From: Anaerolineae bacterium
GTDB lineage: Bacteria; Chloroflexota; Anaerolineae; 4572-78; J111
DNA: 6,134 nt
Direction: 5' to 3'
Assembly (NCBI GenBank): GCA_020433835.1
Contig: JAGRBY010000443.1
Coordinates: forward strand, 1 to 6,134
Both the position numbers and the translations under genes were made by a program. The notes below the pieces were generated by a model. That model made no database searches, had not been told where the DNA came from, and saw only the letters and a list, made by a program, of their open reading frames with translations. Position 1 is the first letter of the stretch, and each line of letters starts with the position of its first letter. Below are positions 1 to 5,005 of the stretch, piece after piece.

Positions 1-66
1 GCTAAGGCGCAAAGTTCGCCAAGAAAAATTAAATTGAAAAACTTTGCGGCCTTTGCGTCTTTGCGG
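1..66. repeat. Imperfect palindrome of CTTTGCG units
   Basis: The left arm at 4-23 (AAGGCGCAAAGTTCGCCAAG) and the right arm at 42-61 (CTTTGCGGCCTTTGCGTCTT) are reverse complements at about 16 of 20 positions, around an AT-rich 18-nt loop (24-41). The right side repeats CTTTGCG and continues into TTTGCGG. The wording resembles a dispersed intergenic repeat seen in several environmental phyla. The element could start before base 1. A structured RNA or spacer role is possible, but nothing here shows it. Confidence 0.6.
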
Positions 67-105
67 TTTTTATTGCGCTTTTGGTTCCGGCCCGTCCGGG
101 TTATG

Positions 106-221
106 AGTTACGCAGTTGACCGGTTTAGTCCCCCCTCTAACTCCCCCCAAAGGGGGGGAGAACCGGGCAAGTTCCTCCCTGTGGGAGGATTTAGGGAGGG
201 CTGATCGCCAACTGCGTAACT
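106..221. mobile_element. MITE-like element with 13-bp terminal inverted repeats
   Basis: AGTTACGCAGTTG at 106-118 is the exact reverse complement of CAACTGCGTAACT at 209-221, so a 116-bp segment is bounded by perfect 13-bp inverted termini. Nested inside at 127-202 is a second, imperfect palindrome of C-runs and G-runs (AGTCCCCCC at one end, GGGAGGGCT at the other, with CTCCCCCC/GGGGGGGAG and CCTCCC/GGGAGG inside). There is no coding capacity. The short length, terminal inverted repeats and foldable interior fit a miniature inverted-repeat transposable element or a related dispersed palindromic repeat. No clear target-site duplication is visible directly outside, so mobility is inferred, not shown. 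Confidence 0.55.
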
Positions 222-241
222 TCTATACTTTTCATCACGTC

Positions 242-266
242 ATGCCCGCATGTTTTAAGCGGGCAT
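242..266. repeat. REP-like hairpin, GCCCGC subtype
   Basis: ATGCCCGC at 242-249 pairs perfectly with GCGGGCAT at 259-266 across a 9-nt loop. It is preceded by CGT, giving the longer word CGTCATGCCCGC shared with the other members of the cluster. Confidence 0.6.
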
Positions 267-322
267 TCAACCGGTCTTAGGGCGCTATAGACATTCAGAT
301 AAACAATTTGAATCGAACCGTC

Positions 323-350
323 ATTCCCGCATCATGCCTTTAGCGGGAAT
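323..350. repeat. REP-like hairpin, TTCCCGC subtype
   Basis: ATTCCCGC at 323-330 pairs perfectly with GCGGGAAT at 343-350 across a 12-nt loop. The longer word CGTCATTCCCGC differs from the first hairpin at one base, and the opposite arm carries the compensating change. Confidence 0.6.
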
Positions 351-371
351 CCATCACTTAGAGCCACGTGG

Positions 372-396
372 ATGCCCGATAAAAACATTCGGGCAT
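372..396. repeat. REP-like hairpin, GCCCG subtype with A-rich loop
   Basis: ATGCCCGA at 372-379 pairs with TCGGGCAT at 389-396 around a 9-nt A-rich loop. It is followed by GACG, so the right side reads CGGGCATGACG, the reverse complement of the word that opens the cluster. Confidence 0.55.
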
Positions 397-433
397 GACG
401 ACCTTTCAAAATCTTTTTCTGAAAAACTATAGA

Positions 434-466
434 TTCCCGCTAAACTTGTCCTTGCGTAGGCGGGAA
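434..466. repeat. REP-like hairpin, TTCCCGC subtype, long loop
   Basis: TTCCCGC at 434-440 pairs with GCGGGAA at 460-466 around a 19-nt loop. GCGGGCATGAC follows directly at 471-481, so a member of the other subtype abuts it. The looser loop suggests a decayed copy. Confidence 0.5.
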
Positions 467-527
467 ACACGCGGGCATGACATCGGCAACCGTTCCTTCT
501 CGAAACACATAGTGAGCCAAATTAAAA

Positions 528-572
528 ATCTGCGAAAATCTGCGTTCATCTGGGTCCAAGAATTTTCGCAGA
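528..572. repeat. ATCTGCG 10-bp repeat inside an inverted repeat
   Basis: Three consecutive 10-bp units starting ATCTGCG or ATCTGGG occupy 528-557. In addition TCTGCGAAAAT at 529-539 is the exact reverse complement of ATTTTCGCAGA at 562-572. The wording resembles a dispersed intergenic repeat found in many unrelated bacteria. No gene or RNA of known type matches it. Confidence 0.55.
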
Positions 573-629
573 CACCGCAAATTTGTAGTTGTAACAGCGT
601 AATGCATCATCATACAGTTTTAGAATTTC

Positions 630-702
630 GCCACGAATTACACACATCGACACGTGTTTTCCATGGCTTTACTGCCCAGGGGTGTAATTTGTGGCTTTTT
701 TT
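630..702 (+). terminator. Inverted repeat with T-run, possible terminator
   Basis: GCCACGAATTACAC at 630-643 pairs with GTGTAATTTGTGGC at 682-695 at 13 of 14 positions, and the right arm is followed by seven T residues (696-702). This has the shape of a rho-independent terminator for plus-strand transcription entering from the left, but the loop of 38 nt is long. The loop contains the palindrome ACACGTGT at 650-657. The arm wording also resembles a common dispersed palindromic repeat, so it may be a repeat first and a terminator only incidentally. It would insulate the methyltransferase promoter just downstream. Confidence 0.45.
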
Positions 703-732
703 GTTCAGGCGGGTTATTACTGCATCTCATTC

Positions 733-760
733 TTAACATCACCGGATTTTAGGCTATACT
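733..760 (+). promoter_or_regulatory. Sigma70-type promoter of the methyltransferase gene
   Basis: TTAACA at 733-738 (five of six to the TTGACA consensus) and TATACT at 755-760 (five of six to TATAAT) are separated by 16 bp. Transcription would start about six or seven bases past the -10, at or next to the ATG at 767. The message would therefore be essentially leaderless, which agrees with the absence of any Shine-Dalgarno sequence before that ATG. Confidence 0.6.
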
Positions 761-766
761 ACAGCT

Positions 767-1426
767 ATGTCGAAACAACCCTTAACTCCACCCGCCATGA
801 AATCCTCGGCCAGCCTGGGCCAGCGATTTTTTGCCTGGGTAACACACAAAACCTCCCACAGTAGAAACGAGCGGCTGGATACGCACAAGCGCAGATTGCT
901 CAATACCCTAAGCGGTACTGTCTTAGAGATTGGTCCCGGTACCGGAGCCAATTTCGATTACTACCCCGCCGACATCCATTGGATCGGCATTGAGCCGAAC
1001 CCGGCTATGCATCCCTATCTACGAGAGCGGGCCGCGCGGTCGGGGTTAGTTACCCAACTGCAGGTTGGCAGCGCCGAGCAGTTGACGGTTCCTGACGGCA
1101 GTATCGATACGGTTATCTGCACGCTCGTGCTGTGTTCGGTCGAGAGTACGCCGATTAGCCTGCGCGAAGTGCAGCGCGTGCTGAAACCGGGCGGGCGCTT
1201 CATCTTCATCGAACACGTGGCCGCGCCGCAAGGGACGACGCTGCGCACCGTGCAAAATATAATCAATCCGGTCTGGAATTTTATTGCCGACGGCTGCCAC
1301 CCCAACCGTGAAACCTGGCGCGATTTGGAGCAGGCCGGGTTCAGTCAGCTAACGTATGAGTCATTTACCGTGAACGAAGGGTTATCTTCGCTTATGCCGT
1401 TGATTGCCGGGGTAGCGATAAAGTAA
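767..1426 (+). CDS. METTL7-like class I SAM-dependent methyltransferase
   Basis: This 219-residue protein transfers a methyl group from S-adenosylmethionine to a small acceptor, probably in the cytoplasm. The Rossmann-fold signature is clear: motif I VLEIGPGTG at 52-60, an acidic ribose-binding position in GIEPN (E76), GSAEQL at 101-106, motif IV IDTVICTLVLCSV at 113-125, and LKPGGRFIFIEH at 139-150. TLVLCSV, EHVAA (149-153), NPVW (167-170) and DGCHPNRETW (175-184) are the wording I associate with the METTL7 (TMT1) family, whose animal members methylate thiols. The N terminus has no hydrophobic anchor, unlike the membrane-bound animal proteins. The exact substrate is unknown; the family assignment to class I methyltransferases is near certain, the METTL7 relation likely. 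No ribosome binding site precedes the ATG, and a promoter lies immediately upstream. A second in-frame ATG at 797 is possible but also lacks one. Confidence 0.88.
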   Translation: MSKQPLTPPAMKSSASLGQRFFAWVTHKTSHSRNERLDTHKRRLLNTLSGTVLEIGPGTGANFDYYPADIHWIGIEPNPAMHPYLRERAARSGLVTQLQVGSAEQLTVPDGSIDTVICTLVLCSVESTPISLREVQRVLKPGGRFIFIEHVAAPQGTTLRTVQNIINPVWNFIADGCHPNRETWRDLEQAGFSQLTYESFTVNEGLSSLMPLIAGVAIK

Positions 1427-1483
1427 GGAGTAAGGAGCAGGGAGTAATAACTTTTCCTTCCTCCCTACTCCTTACTGCCTACT
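1422..1483 (+). repeat. GGAGTAA-unit hairpin overlapping the stop codon
   Basis: The arm at 1422-1444 (repeats of GGAGTAA/GGAGCAG) is the reverse complement, at 20 of 23 positions, of the arm at 1461-1483 (CTCCCTACTCCTTACTGCC and following), with a 16-nt loop between. The stop codon TAA of the methyltransferase (1424-1426) lies inside the left arm. An A-run, not a T-run, follows on the plus strand, so it is a poor intrinsic terminator. It could still stabilise or end the upstream transcript. The heptamer wording resembles a dispersed repeat known from cyanobacteria and Chloroflexota. Confidence 0.6.
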
Positions 1484-1532
1484 CCAAAAATTAAACATAG
1501 AGAGAAACCACACTGATCATCATGTGCCATCA

Positions 1533-1540
1533 AAGGAAGG
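1533..1540 (+). promoter_or_regulatory. Ribosome binding site that fixes the small gene's start
   Basis: AAGGAAGG lies 7 nt before the ATG at 1548. An in-frame GTG at 1524 opens a longer frame, but this purine block would then sit within the coding sequence. The ATG is the better start. Confidence 0.65.
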
Positions 1541-1547
1541 ATTTGCA

Positions 1548-1790
1548 ATGGAGCACCATATAGAAAACCTCACGCTGATCTTACTTTACCTTACCTCCTG
1601 GGAGGAGAAAGTTTTCGACGAGGCAACCGTAACCCGAGCGTGGAAAAATCATCGTCTTGAAACGCTGGAAGAGTTGGAAGCCGGCGGCTATGTGGCCCAG
1701 AGCCGAAATGCGATTACATTTACCGAAAAAGGGTTGGCGCAGGCCAAACTTCTTTTAGAAACCTATCTACCGGCGGAACGGGAGCGGTAG
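1548..1790 (+). CDS. Small DUF6429-like protein
   Basis: This 80-residue protein has no known activity. Its pattern LTLILLYLTSWEE (8-20), RAWKNHRLETLEELEAGGYV (30-49) and ITFTEKGLAQAKLLLETYL (56-74) matches what I remember of the DUF6429 family: an N-terminal helix ending in LTSWEE, a helix with RAWK leading to LEELE..G, and a strand pair ending in TEKG..KA. The last part resembles the wing of a winged-helix fold (TEKG is common at the wing-to-helix turn), so nucleic-acid or protein binding is conceivable but unproven. There is no signal peptide or membrane segment. It is separated by only 3 bp from the deacetylase gene, which points to co-transcription. The family label is from memory; that it is a real gene is well supported by the ribosome binding site. 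Confidence 0.72.
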   Translation: MEHHIENLTLILLYLTSWEEKVFDEATVTRAWKNHRLETLEELEAGGYVAQSRNAITFTEKGLAQAKLLLETYLPAERER

Positions 1791-1793
1791 CCC

Positions 1794-2522
1794 ATGAACG
1801 TTATTATCAATGGCGATGACTTCGGCATGCGGCCGGCCATCAACCAGGCTGTGTTCGAAGCCCATCAGGCCGGTCGATTAGCCAGCACCTCGCTGCTGGT
1901 TGATGGGGCGGCGGTTGGTGAGGCGGTTGCTCTGGCCCAACAATGCCCGCAGTTGGGCATCGGACTGCATCTCAATTTAGACCCGTATCTGGGTTACGAT
2001 GTCGATGGCTATTATGGGCGCACATTGTCGAACGTGAACCCGGCCCGGCTTCACGACGCGATTAACCAGCTCGATGCCGTTGAGCGCGAGATTGACCGCC
2101 AATTTGAGCGCTTCTTTGCCCTTGGCCTGGTGATGTCCCACGTTGACAGCCACCACAACGCCCATCTGCTGCCGGAGATTTTTGCGGCGGTTGTGCGCGT
2201 CGCCGGGCGGTATAATATCCGTGCGATGCGTTTCTATCCTTCCTTTTACGAACAGGATAGGGATCTATATCATCGCCACAAGCACATCCTGGCTGAGAAA
2301 GATTTTCGGGTGGTTGATCACTTTCGAGATTTCAGCGGTCCGCAGGCTGTGGCCTACTTGAATGAAGGCGTCACCGAGTTGATGGTGCATCTTGATAAGC
2401 CGGGCTGGGGTGGCGAAACGTGGTGCGAGGCGCAGTTTGAGCGGTTGATGTCGCCTGCTGTCGAGGAGCAGTTGAGGGGACAGCAGGCGCGAATTGTATC
2501 GTATCATGTGCTCTGGGAATAA
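1794..2522 (+). CDS. ChbG/YdjC-type carbohydrate deacetylase
   Basis: This 242-residue cytoplasmic enzyme is expected to remove acetyl groups from amino sugars in small oligosaccharides such as chitobiose, using a divalent metal. Family landmarks are present in order: NGDDFGM near the N terminus (D8 and D9, catalytic and metal site), STSLLVDG (31-38), GLHLNL (57-62, H59 as metal ligand), HVDSHHNAH (116-124, H120 as metal ligand) and TELMVHLDKPGW (194-205, H199 at the position of the usual catalytic histidine). The last motif normally reads HPG; here it is HLDKPG. The protein is somewhat shorter than many members but appears complete, ending IVSYHVLWE. GGGAG at 1780-1784 is a plausible ribosome binding site, lying within the preceding gene, which suggests translational coupling. 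The true substrate is unknown because the family also covers other acylated sugars. Confidence 0.88.
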   Translation: MNVIINGDDFGMRPAINQAVFEAHQAGRLASTSLLVDGAAVGEAVALAQQCPQLGIGLHLNLDPYLGYDVDGYYGRTLSNVNPARLHDAINQLDAVEREIDRQFERFFALGLVMSHVDSHHNAHLLPEIFAAVVRVAGRYNIRAMRFYPSFYEQDRDLYHRHKHILAEKDFRVVDHFRDFSGPQAVAYLNEGVTELMVHLDKPGWGGETWCEAQFERLMSPAVEEQLRGQQARIVSYHVLWE

Positions 2523-2565
2523 TTGACCACAAAGAGCCTACAGAAGGCACGCCGGTTACAAAACC

Positions 2566-3639
2566 TTATAATCCCTCCACAAAATCACCAAACGTTTTTA
2601 ACAGGGGTATCTGAACCGGCCCGGTGTAGATCGGGTTGGTGATGCCCAACATTAAACCCGCCTCATCGTAGACATCCAGCCGGTACCAGGCCGGTTCGGA
2701 CGGATGCAGCATGTCGATGCATTCAAGGGCAGCCTGGCCACCTTCGATAACAGCCTGGGCAACGATACTGCCGTTTTTGAGAATATAGGCGTGGGCCGGC
2801 ATGGGGCAGTCGAAGACATCGGCCAGCAGCCGAATTTCGCCGGCTACCTGGCCCAGGTCAGCGCCGATGTTATAGATCGTGTCGTTAAAGTGGGCTTGAA
2901 ACGTAACCTTCGGCCCCATACTCACATACACCCGGTGAGCACGCATACCGGCCAAGATCGCTGCCCCGGACAGGTTATCGGCATAAACATAGTTGCGGGG
3001 CCAGCCCAGCCGTTCTGTCTGCTTCTTTTGGCCGGGAAACGGCTTCAGCGAGTGGTGATCGCTACCGCCGATGGCCGTGGCTCGATAGCCGGCCTTGAGC
3101 CATTCGGTCCACAGCGCAATGGCTTGTGAATTAGAGCCGTTGGTATCCGGCGCATCGGGCTTGTTCCAAATTTCGATACAGTGGACGTATTGCAGGTCGG
3201 TTTCGCTGTCGCGCCAGTTGAAAGGGGTACGCATGGGATGGTTCATCGAGTTGATCAGCCCCAGCGAGGCCGTTTGGCGCATGAGTTCGGTGGTGGTTTT
3301 ATATTTGCCGGATAGTTTGATGGTGAACAGGCCGATACACACATTTTCCAGCCAATCGTAGCGACCTTGCAGCCCGTAAACATTGAAATGCCCATTTTGC
3401 AGGGTTACTTCCATACCCGGAATAACGAGAAAATCGAACGGGGGGTATGGCTTCTGGAAGGCATCAATGCGGTTATGATCGGTAACCGCGAGAAAGTCTA
3501 ACCCATCAGCCTTGGCCCACTCCGCCAGTTGGGCCGGTGGGTGCGTACCATCCGAGTGTGTAGTGTGCACATGAAGTTCGCCCCGATACCAGCCGGGGCG
3601 GGGATTATAAACTTTAGAAAGCGACCAATCTGCTGTCAC
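2566..3639 (-). CDS. PHP-domain metallohydrolase, CehA/McbA type
   Basis: This 357-residue protein (GTG start) belongs to the PHP superfamily of metal-dependent phosphoesterases and related hydrolases. Metal-site motifs are complete: GELHVHTTHSDGTH (20-33, H23 and H25), VTDHN (52-56, D54 and H55), PGMEVT (74-79, E77), NGHFNVYG (82-89, H84), NHP (133-135, H134), CIEIWNK and GGSDHH (191-196, D194 and H195). These are followed by a C-terminal beta-rich part ending with the ITNPIYTG motif typical of CehA/McbA relatives. Those relatives hydrolyse carbamate-type or phosphate esters, but the substrate cannot be read from the sequence. No signal peptide is seen. The start was chosen because AGGAGG lies 6 nt upstream; a longer TTG-initiated frame from 3675 would place this ribosome binding site inside the gene and start in a palindromic repeat. 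It converges on the deacetylase gene with 43 bp between stops. Confidence 0.86.
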   Translation of the reverse strand: MTADWSLSKVYNPRPGWYRGELHVHTTHSDGTHPPAQLAEWAKADGLDFLAVTDHNRIDAFQKPYPPFDFLVIPGMEVTLQNGHFNVYGLQGRYDWLENVCIGLFTIKLSGKYKTTTELMRQTASLGLINSMNHPMRTPFNWRDSETDLQYVHCIEIWNKPDAPDTNGSNSQAIALWTEWLKAGYRATAIGGSDHHSLKPFPGQKKQTERLGWPRNYVYADNLSGAAILAGMRAHRVYVSMGPKVTFQAHFNDTIYNIGADLGQVAGEIRLLADVFDCPMPAHAYILKNGSIVAQAVIEGGQAALECIDMLHPSEPAWYRLDVYDEAGLMLGITNPIYTGPVQIPLLKTFGDFVEGL

Positions 3640-3645
3640 CTTGTA

Positions 3646-3651
3646 CCTCCT
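3646..3651 (-). promoter_or_regulatory. Strong ribosome binding site of the PHP gene
   Basis: Read on the minus strand this is AGGAGG within GAGAGGAGGT, 6 nt before the GTG at 3639-3637. It is the best Shine-Dalgarno sequence in the window and decides the GTG start over the TTG 36 nt upstream. Confidence 0.8.
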
Positions 3652-3666
3652 CTCAAAATAAGATTT

Positions 3667-3692
3667 GTGGGACAAACTTAAGTTTGTCCTAC
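3667..3692. repeat. Perfect 20-bp palindrome in the PHP leader
   Basis: GGACAAACTTAAGTTTGTCC at 3670-3689 is a perfect palindrome centred on CTTAAG. It extends to 26 bp with one mismatched pair (GTG on the left, TAC on the right). It lies 28 nt upstream of the PHP start codon. It could be an operator for a dimeric repressor, a hairpin in the leader mRNA, or simply a dispersed palindromic repeat whose wording I have seen in other intergenic regions. The sequence alone does not decide. Confidence 0.6.
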
Positions 3693-3714
3693 GGTGATTT
3701 TCATTGCCGCTGTC

Positions 3715-3728
3715 GTCTCAAGTGAGAC
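3715..3728. repeat. Short palindrome GTCTCA-AG-TGAGAC
   Basis: Two perfect 6-bp arms (3715-3720 and 3723-3728) flank AG. Its core CTCAAGTGA (3717-3725) recurs as the reverse complement TCACTTGAG at 3898-3906, and ACTTGAG appears again at 3923-3929. A regulator binding site is possible; chance is not excluded. Confidence 0.35.
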
Positions 3729-3830
3729 TATCAGACTCCTTTAAAATAGGTTTAGACGTCCAACTATTGAACCGCTCCCCATATTAACACAATTTTGTTT
3801 TCTGCACGAACACATTGAGTAAGCGACAGT

Positions 3831-3860
3831 TTGGCAGGACATAAAGGGCTGGAGTAAAAT
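3831..3860 (+). promoter_or_regulatory. Candidate promoter of the ParB-fold gene
   Basis: TTGGCA at 3831-3836 (five of six to TTGACA) and TAAAAT at 3855-3860 (five of six to TATAAT) are 18 bp apart. A start near 3867 would give a leader of about 130 nt containing the GTGACCGTCA repeats. An AT-rich TTTTATATG at 3972-3980 offers another weaker -10 closer to the gene. Confidence 0.4.
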
Positions 3861-3890
3861 CACAAGAGTATAGACGTACGCAGTTCTAAC

Positions 3891-3966
3891 GTGACCGTCA
3901 CTTGAGTGCGCCAACGCGATTTACTTGAGCCACACAGGCGTACTTATCGACAAGGGGTGACCGTCA
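3891..3966 (+). repeat. Pair of 10-bp direct repeats GTGACCGTCA
   Basis: GTGACCGTCA occurs at 3891-3900 and again at 3957-3966, with start points 66 bp apart. The first copy overlaps the ACTTGAG motif. The repeats lie upstream of the ParB-fold gene and could be paired protein-binding sites. Confidence 0.45.
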
Positions 3967-3995
3967 TCCGGTTTTATATGTAACCTTTCATTATT

Positions 3996-4985
3996 ATGAG
4001 CCACAACGATAAACAGAACCCCTTAGATTTTGCCGGTGGGTCGATGGGGCGGCCCGACTCTAAGAAAGAGCGTATTACCCGAGAGTTTCAGCAAGCTTTG
4101 CGTAAGGCCCAGCTTGAAACGCTGTCGGCACGGGTGCGTTATCAGCCGGTTGATTTGCTGCCATTTGAAGAGGTGCGGCAGCGGTTAAAGCTGGGGCGGA
4201 AATCGTATCGCGGTATTCAGAATGTGCCGCTCGACCAGATTGTGGGCAGCGTGGGCCGGTATGATGATTTCACCCGGACGTTTATGCCGCGTAAGCACAG
4301 TTCGCAGCAGCGCTGGGTGCAGGTCGATAGCCTGATCGATCAGGGGGGCTGGGCACCGGTGGAGTTGTATCAAGTGAGCGAAGTGTATTTTGTTAACGAC
4401 GGCAATCATCGCGTGTCGGTAGCTCGCCAGCAAGAAGCGGAGACGATTGAGGCCCACGTGTGGGAGTTCGACAGCCGGGTGCCGCTGTGGAATGACGACA
4501 ACCTGAAAGATGTTCTCATCAGAGAAGAGTATCTTAGCTTTTTGAACCGCACCAAGCTCGATAAGTTTCGGCCTGATCAGGAGATTATTTTTACCGAGCG
4601 GGGTCGCTATTGGCTGTTGGAAGAAGAAATTGCTATCCATCGCTATTATTTGGGGCTGGAACGGGGCGAGGAGCCGACATTTCAAGAGGCAGTGCTGGAT
4701 TGGTACGATACGGTTTACAAGCCCACCTTTGCAAGAATCCAGGAGTCGGATATTTTAAGCTATTTTCCGGGGCGTACCGAAGCCGATTTGATGCTGTGGA
4801 TTATCGACCATCAGTATTGGCTGGAGGAAAAGCTGGATGGGGATGAGGATGTGTCGATTGAGGTGGCCACCGATGATTTTACGGCCCGCACCCGCCGCAG
4901 TATGTGGCGACGCTTACAGGCCTGGTTCAATCGCAGCATCTTGCAAAAACCGATCTACTGGCCGGATGATGAAGATGAATCGTAA
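3996..4985 (+). CDS. ParB-fold (ParB/Srx-like) protein of unknown function
   Basis: This 329-residue protein has no assigned function. A charged N-terminal segment (about 20-65, with QALRKAQLETLSARVR and PVDLLPFEEVRQRL) leads to a ParB N-terminal-like domain: VPLDQIVGSVGRYDDF (77-92), WVQVDSLI (107-114) and VELYQVSEVYFVNDGNHRVSVAR (122-144). DGNHRVSVAR corresponds to the nucleotide-binding signature of the ParB/sulfiredoxin/SerK fold, where related proteins bind CTP or ATP. The following part (about 170-280) is conserved in this family as I recall it: EEYLSFLNRT, LDKFRPDQEI, RYYLGLERG, WYDTVYKP, FPGRTEADLMLW. The tail has an Arg/Trp-rich stretch (299-316) and an acidic end, DDEDES. It lacks the helix-turn-helix of partition ParB and no parA gene is near, so chromosome partition is unlikely. 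No Shine-Dalgarno sequence precedes the ATG; a second in-frame ATG lies at 4044. Confidence 0.8.
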   Translation: MSHNDKQNPLDFAGGSMGRPDSKKERITREFQQALRKAQLETLSARVRYQPVDLLPFEEVRQRLKLGRKSYRGIQNVPLDQIVGSVGRYDDFTRTFMPRKHSSQQRWVQVDSLIDQGGWAPVELYQVSEVYFVNDGNHRVSVARQQEAETIEAHVWEFDSRVPLWNDDNLKDVLIREEYLSFLNRTKLDKFRPDQEIIFTERGRYWLLEEEIAIHRYYLGLERGEEPTFQEAVLDWYDTVYKPTFARIQESDILSYFPGRTEADLMLWIIDHQYWLEEKLDGDEDVSIEVATDDFTARTRRSMWRRLQAWFNRSILQKPIYWPDDEDES

Positions 4986-5005
4986 ACGGGGCTGAAGTTC
5001 AATTG

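Larger units (their letters stand above)
239..481. repeat. Cluster of REP-like CCCGC hairpins bounded by inverted ends
   Basis: The segment begins with GTCATGCCCGC (239-249) and ends with its exact reverse complement GCGGGCATGAC (471-481). Inside are four hairpins of similar wording, annotated individually: 242-266, 323-350, 372-396 and 434-466. The CGTCATGCCCGC and CGTCATTCCCGC variants alternate with their reverse complements. The set looks like repeated insertion or duplication of one REP-like unit family with two sequence subtypes. The effect on nearby genes is unknown. Confidence 0.6.
1..732. other. Repeat-filled intergenic region without a credible gene
   Basis: No reading frame here looks like a protein. 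The longest, an open frame at 395-736, runs straight through several palindromic repeats, encodes a composition without recognisable motifs, and has no Shine-Dalgarno sequence. The stretch is instead tiled by distinct inverted repeats, annotated separately below, with little unique sequence between them. The last part (703-732) leads into the promoter of the methyltransferase gene. Such repeat islands are typical insertion-tolerant spaces between transcription units. The first repeat may continue to the left of the window. Confidence 0.75.
3640..3995. other. Divergent intergenic region
   Basis: This 356-bp stretch separates the PHP gene (minus) from the ParB-fold gene (plus) and holds no credible open frame. 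From left to right it contains the PHP ribosome binding site, a 26-bp palindrome, a second short palindrome, a candidate plus-strand promoter, and a pair of 10-bp direct repeats. I see no convincing sigma70 promoter for the minus-strand gene and no recognisable riboswitch or tRNA. Confidence 0.7.

Noticed and set aside
239..481. Possible CRISPR array
   Set aside because: The repeats are palindromic, alternate in orientation and vary in spacing; there are no regular spacers and no cas genes.
395..736. 113-residue plus-strand open frame
   Set aside because: It crosses several palindromic repeats and the promoter region, has no motif and no ribosome binding site.
1524..1547. GTG start giving eight more residues to the DUF6429-like protein
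   Set aside because: The strong AAGGAAGG would be inside the gene; the ATG at 1548 is correctly spaced from it.
2704..3129. 141-residue plus-strand open frame inside the PHP gene
   Set aside because: It is a shadow of the PHP coding strand, which carries all metal-site motifs.
3640..3675. TTG start giving twelve more residues to the PHP protein
   Set aside because: It lies in a palindrome, and the AGGAGG in front of the GTG at 3639 would be coding sequence.
4185..4685. 166-residue minus-strand open frame inside the ParB-fold gene
   Set aside because: It is antisense to a well-conserved protein and shows no family motif of its own.
3996..4985. Chromosome-partition ParB or plasmid maintenance locus
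   Set aside because: There is no parA, no parS-like site and no helix-turn-helix motif; the DGNHR signature fits the broader ParB-fold group.
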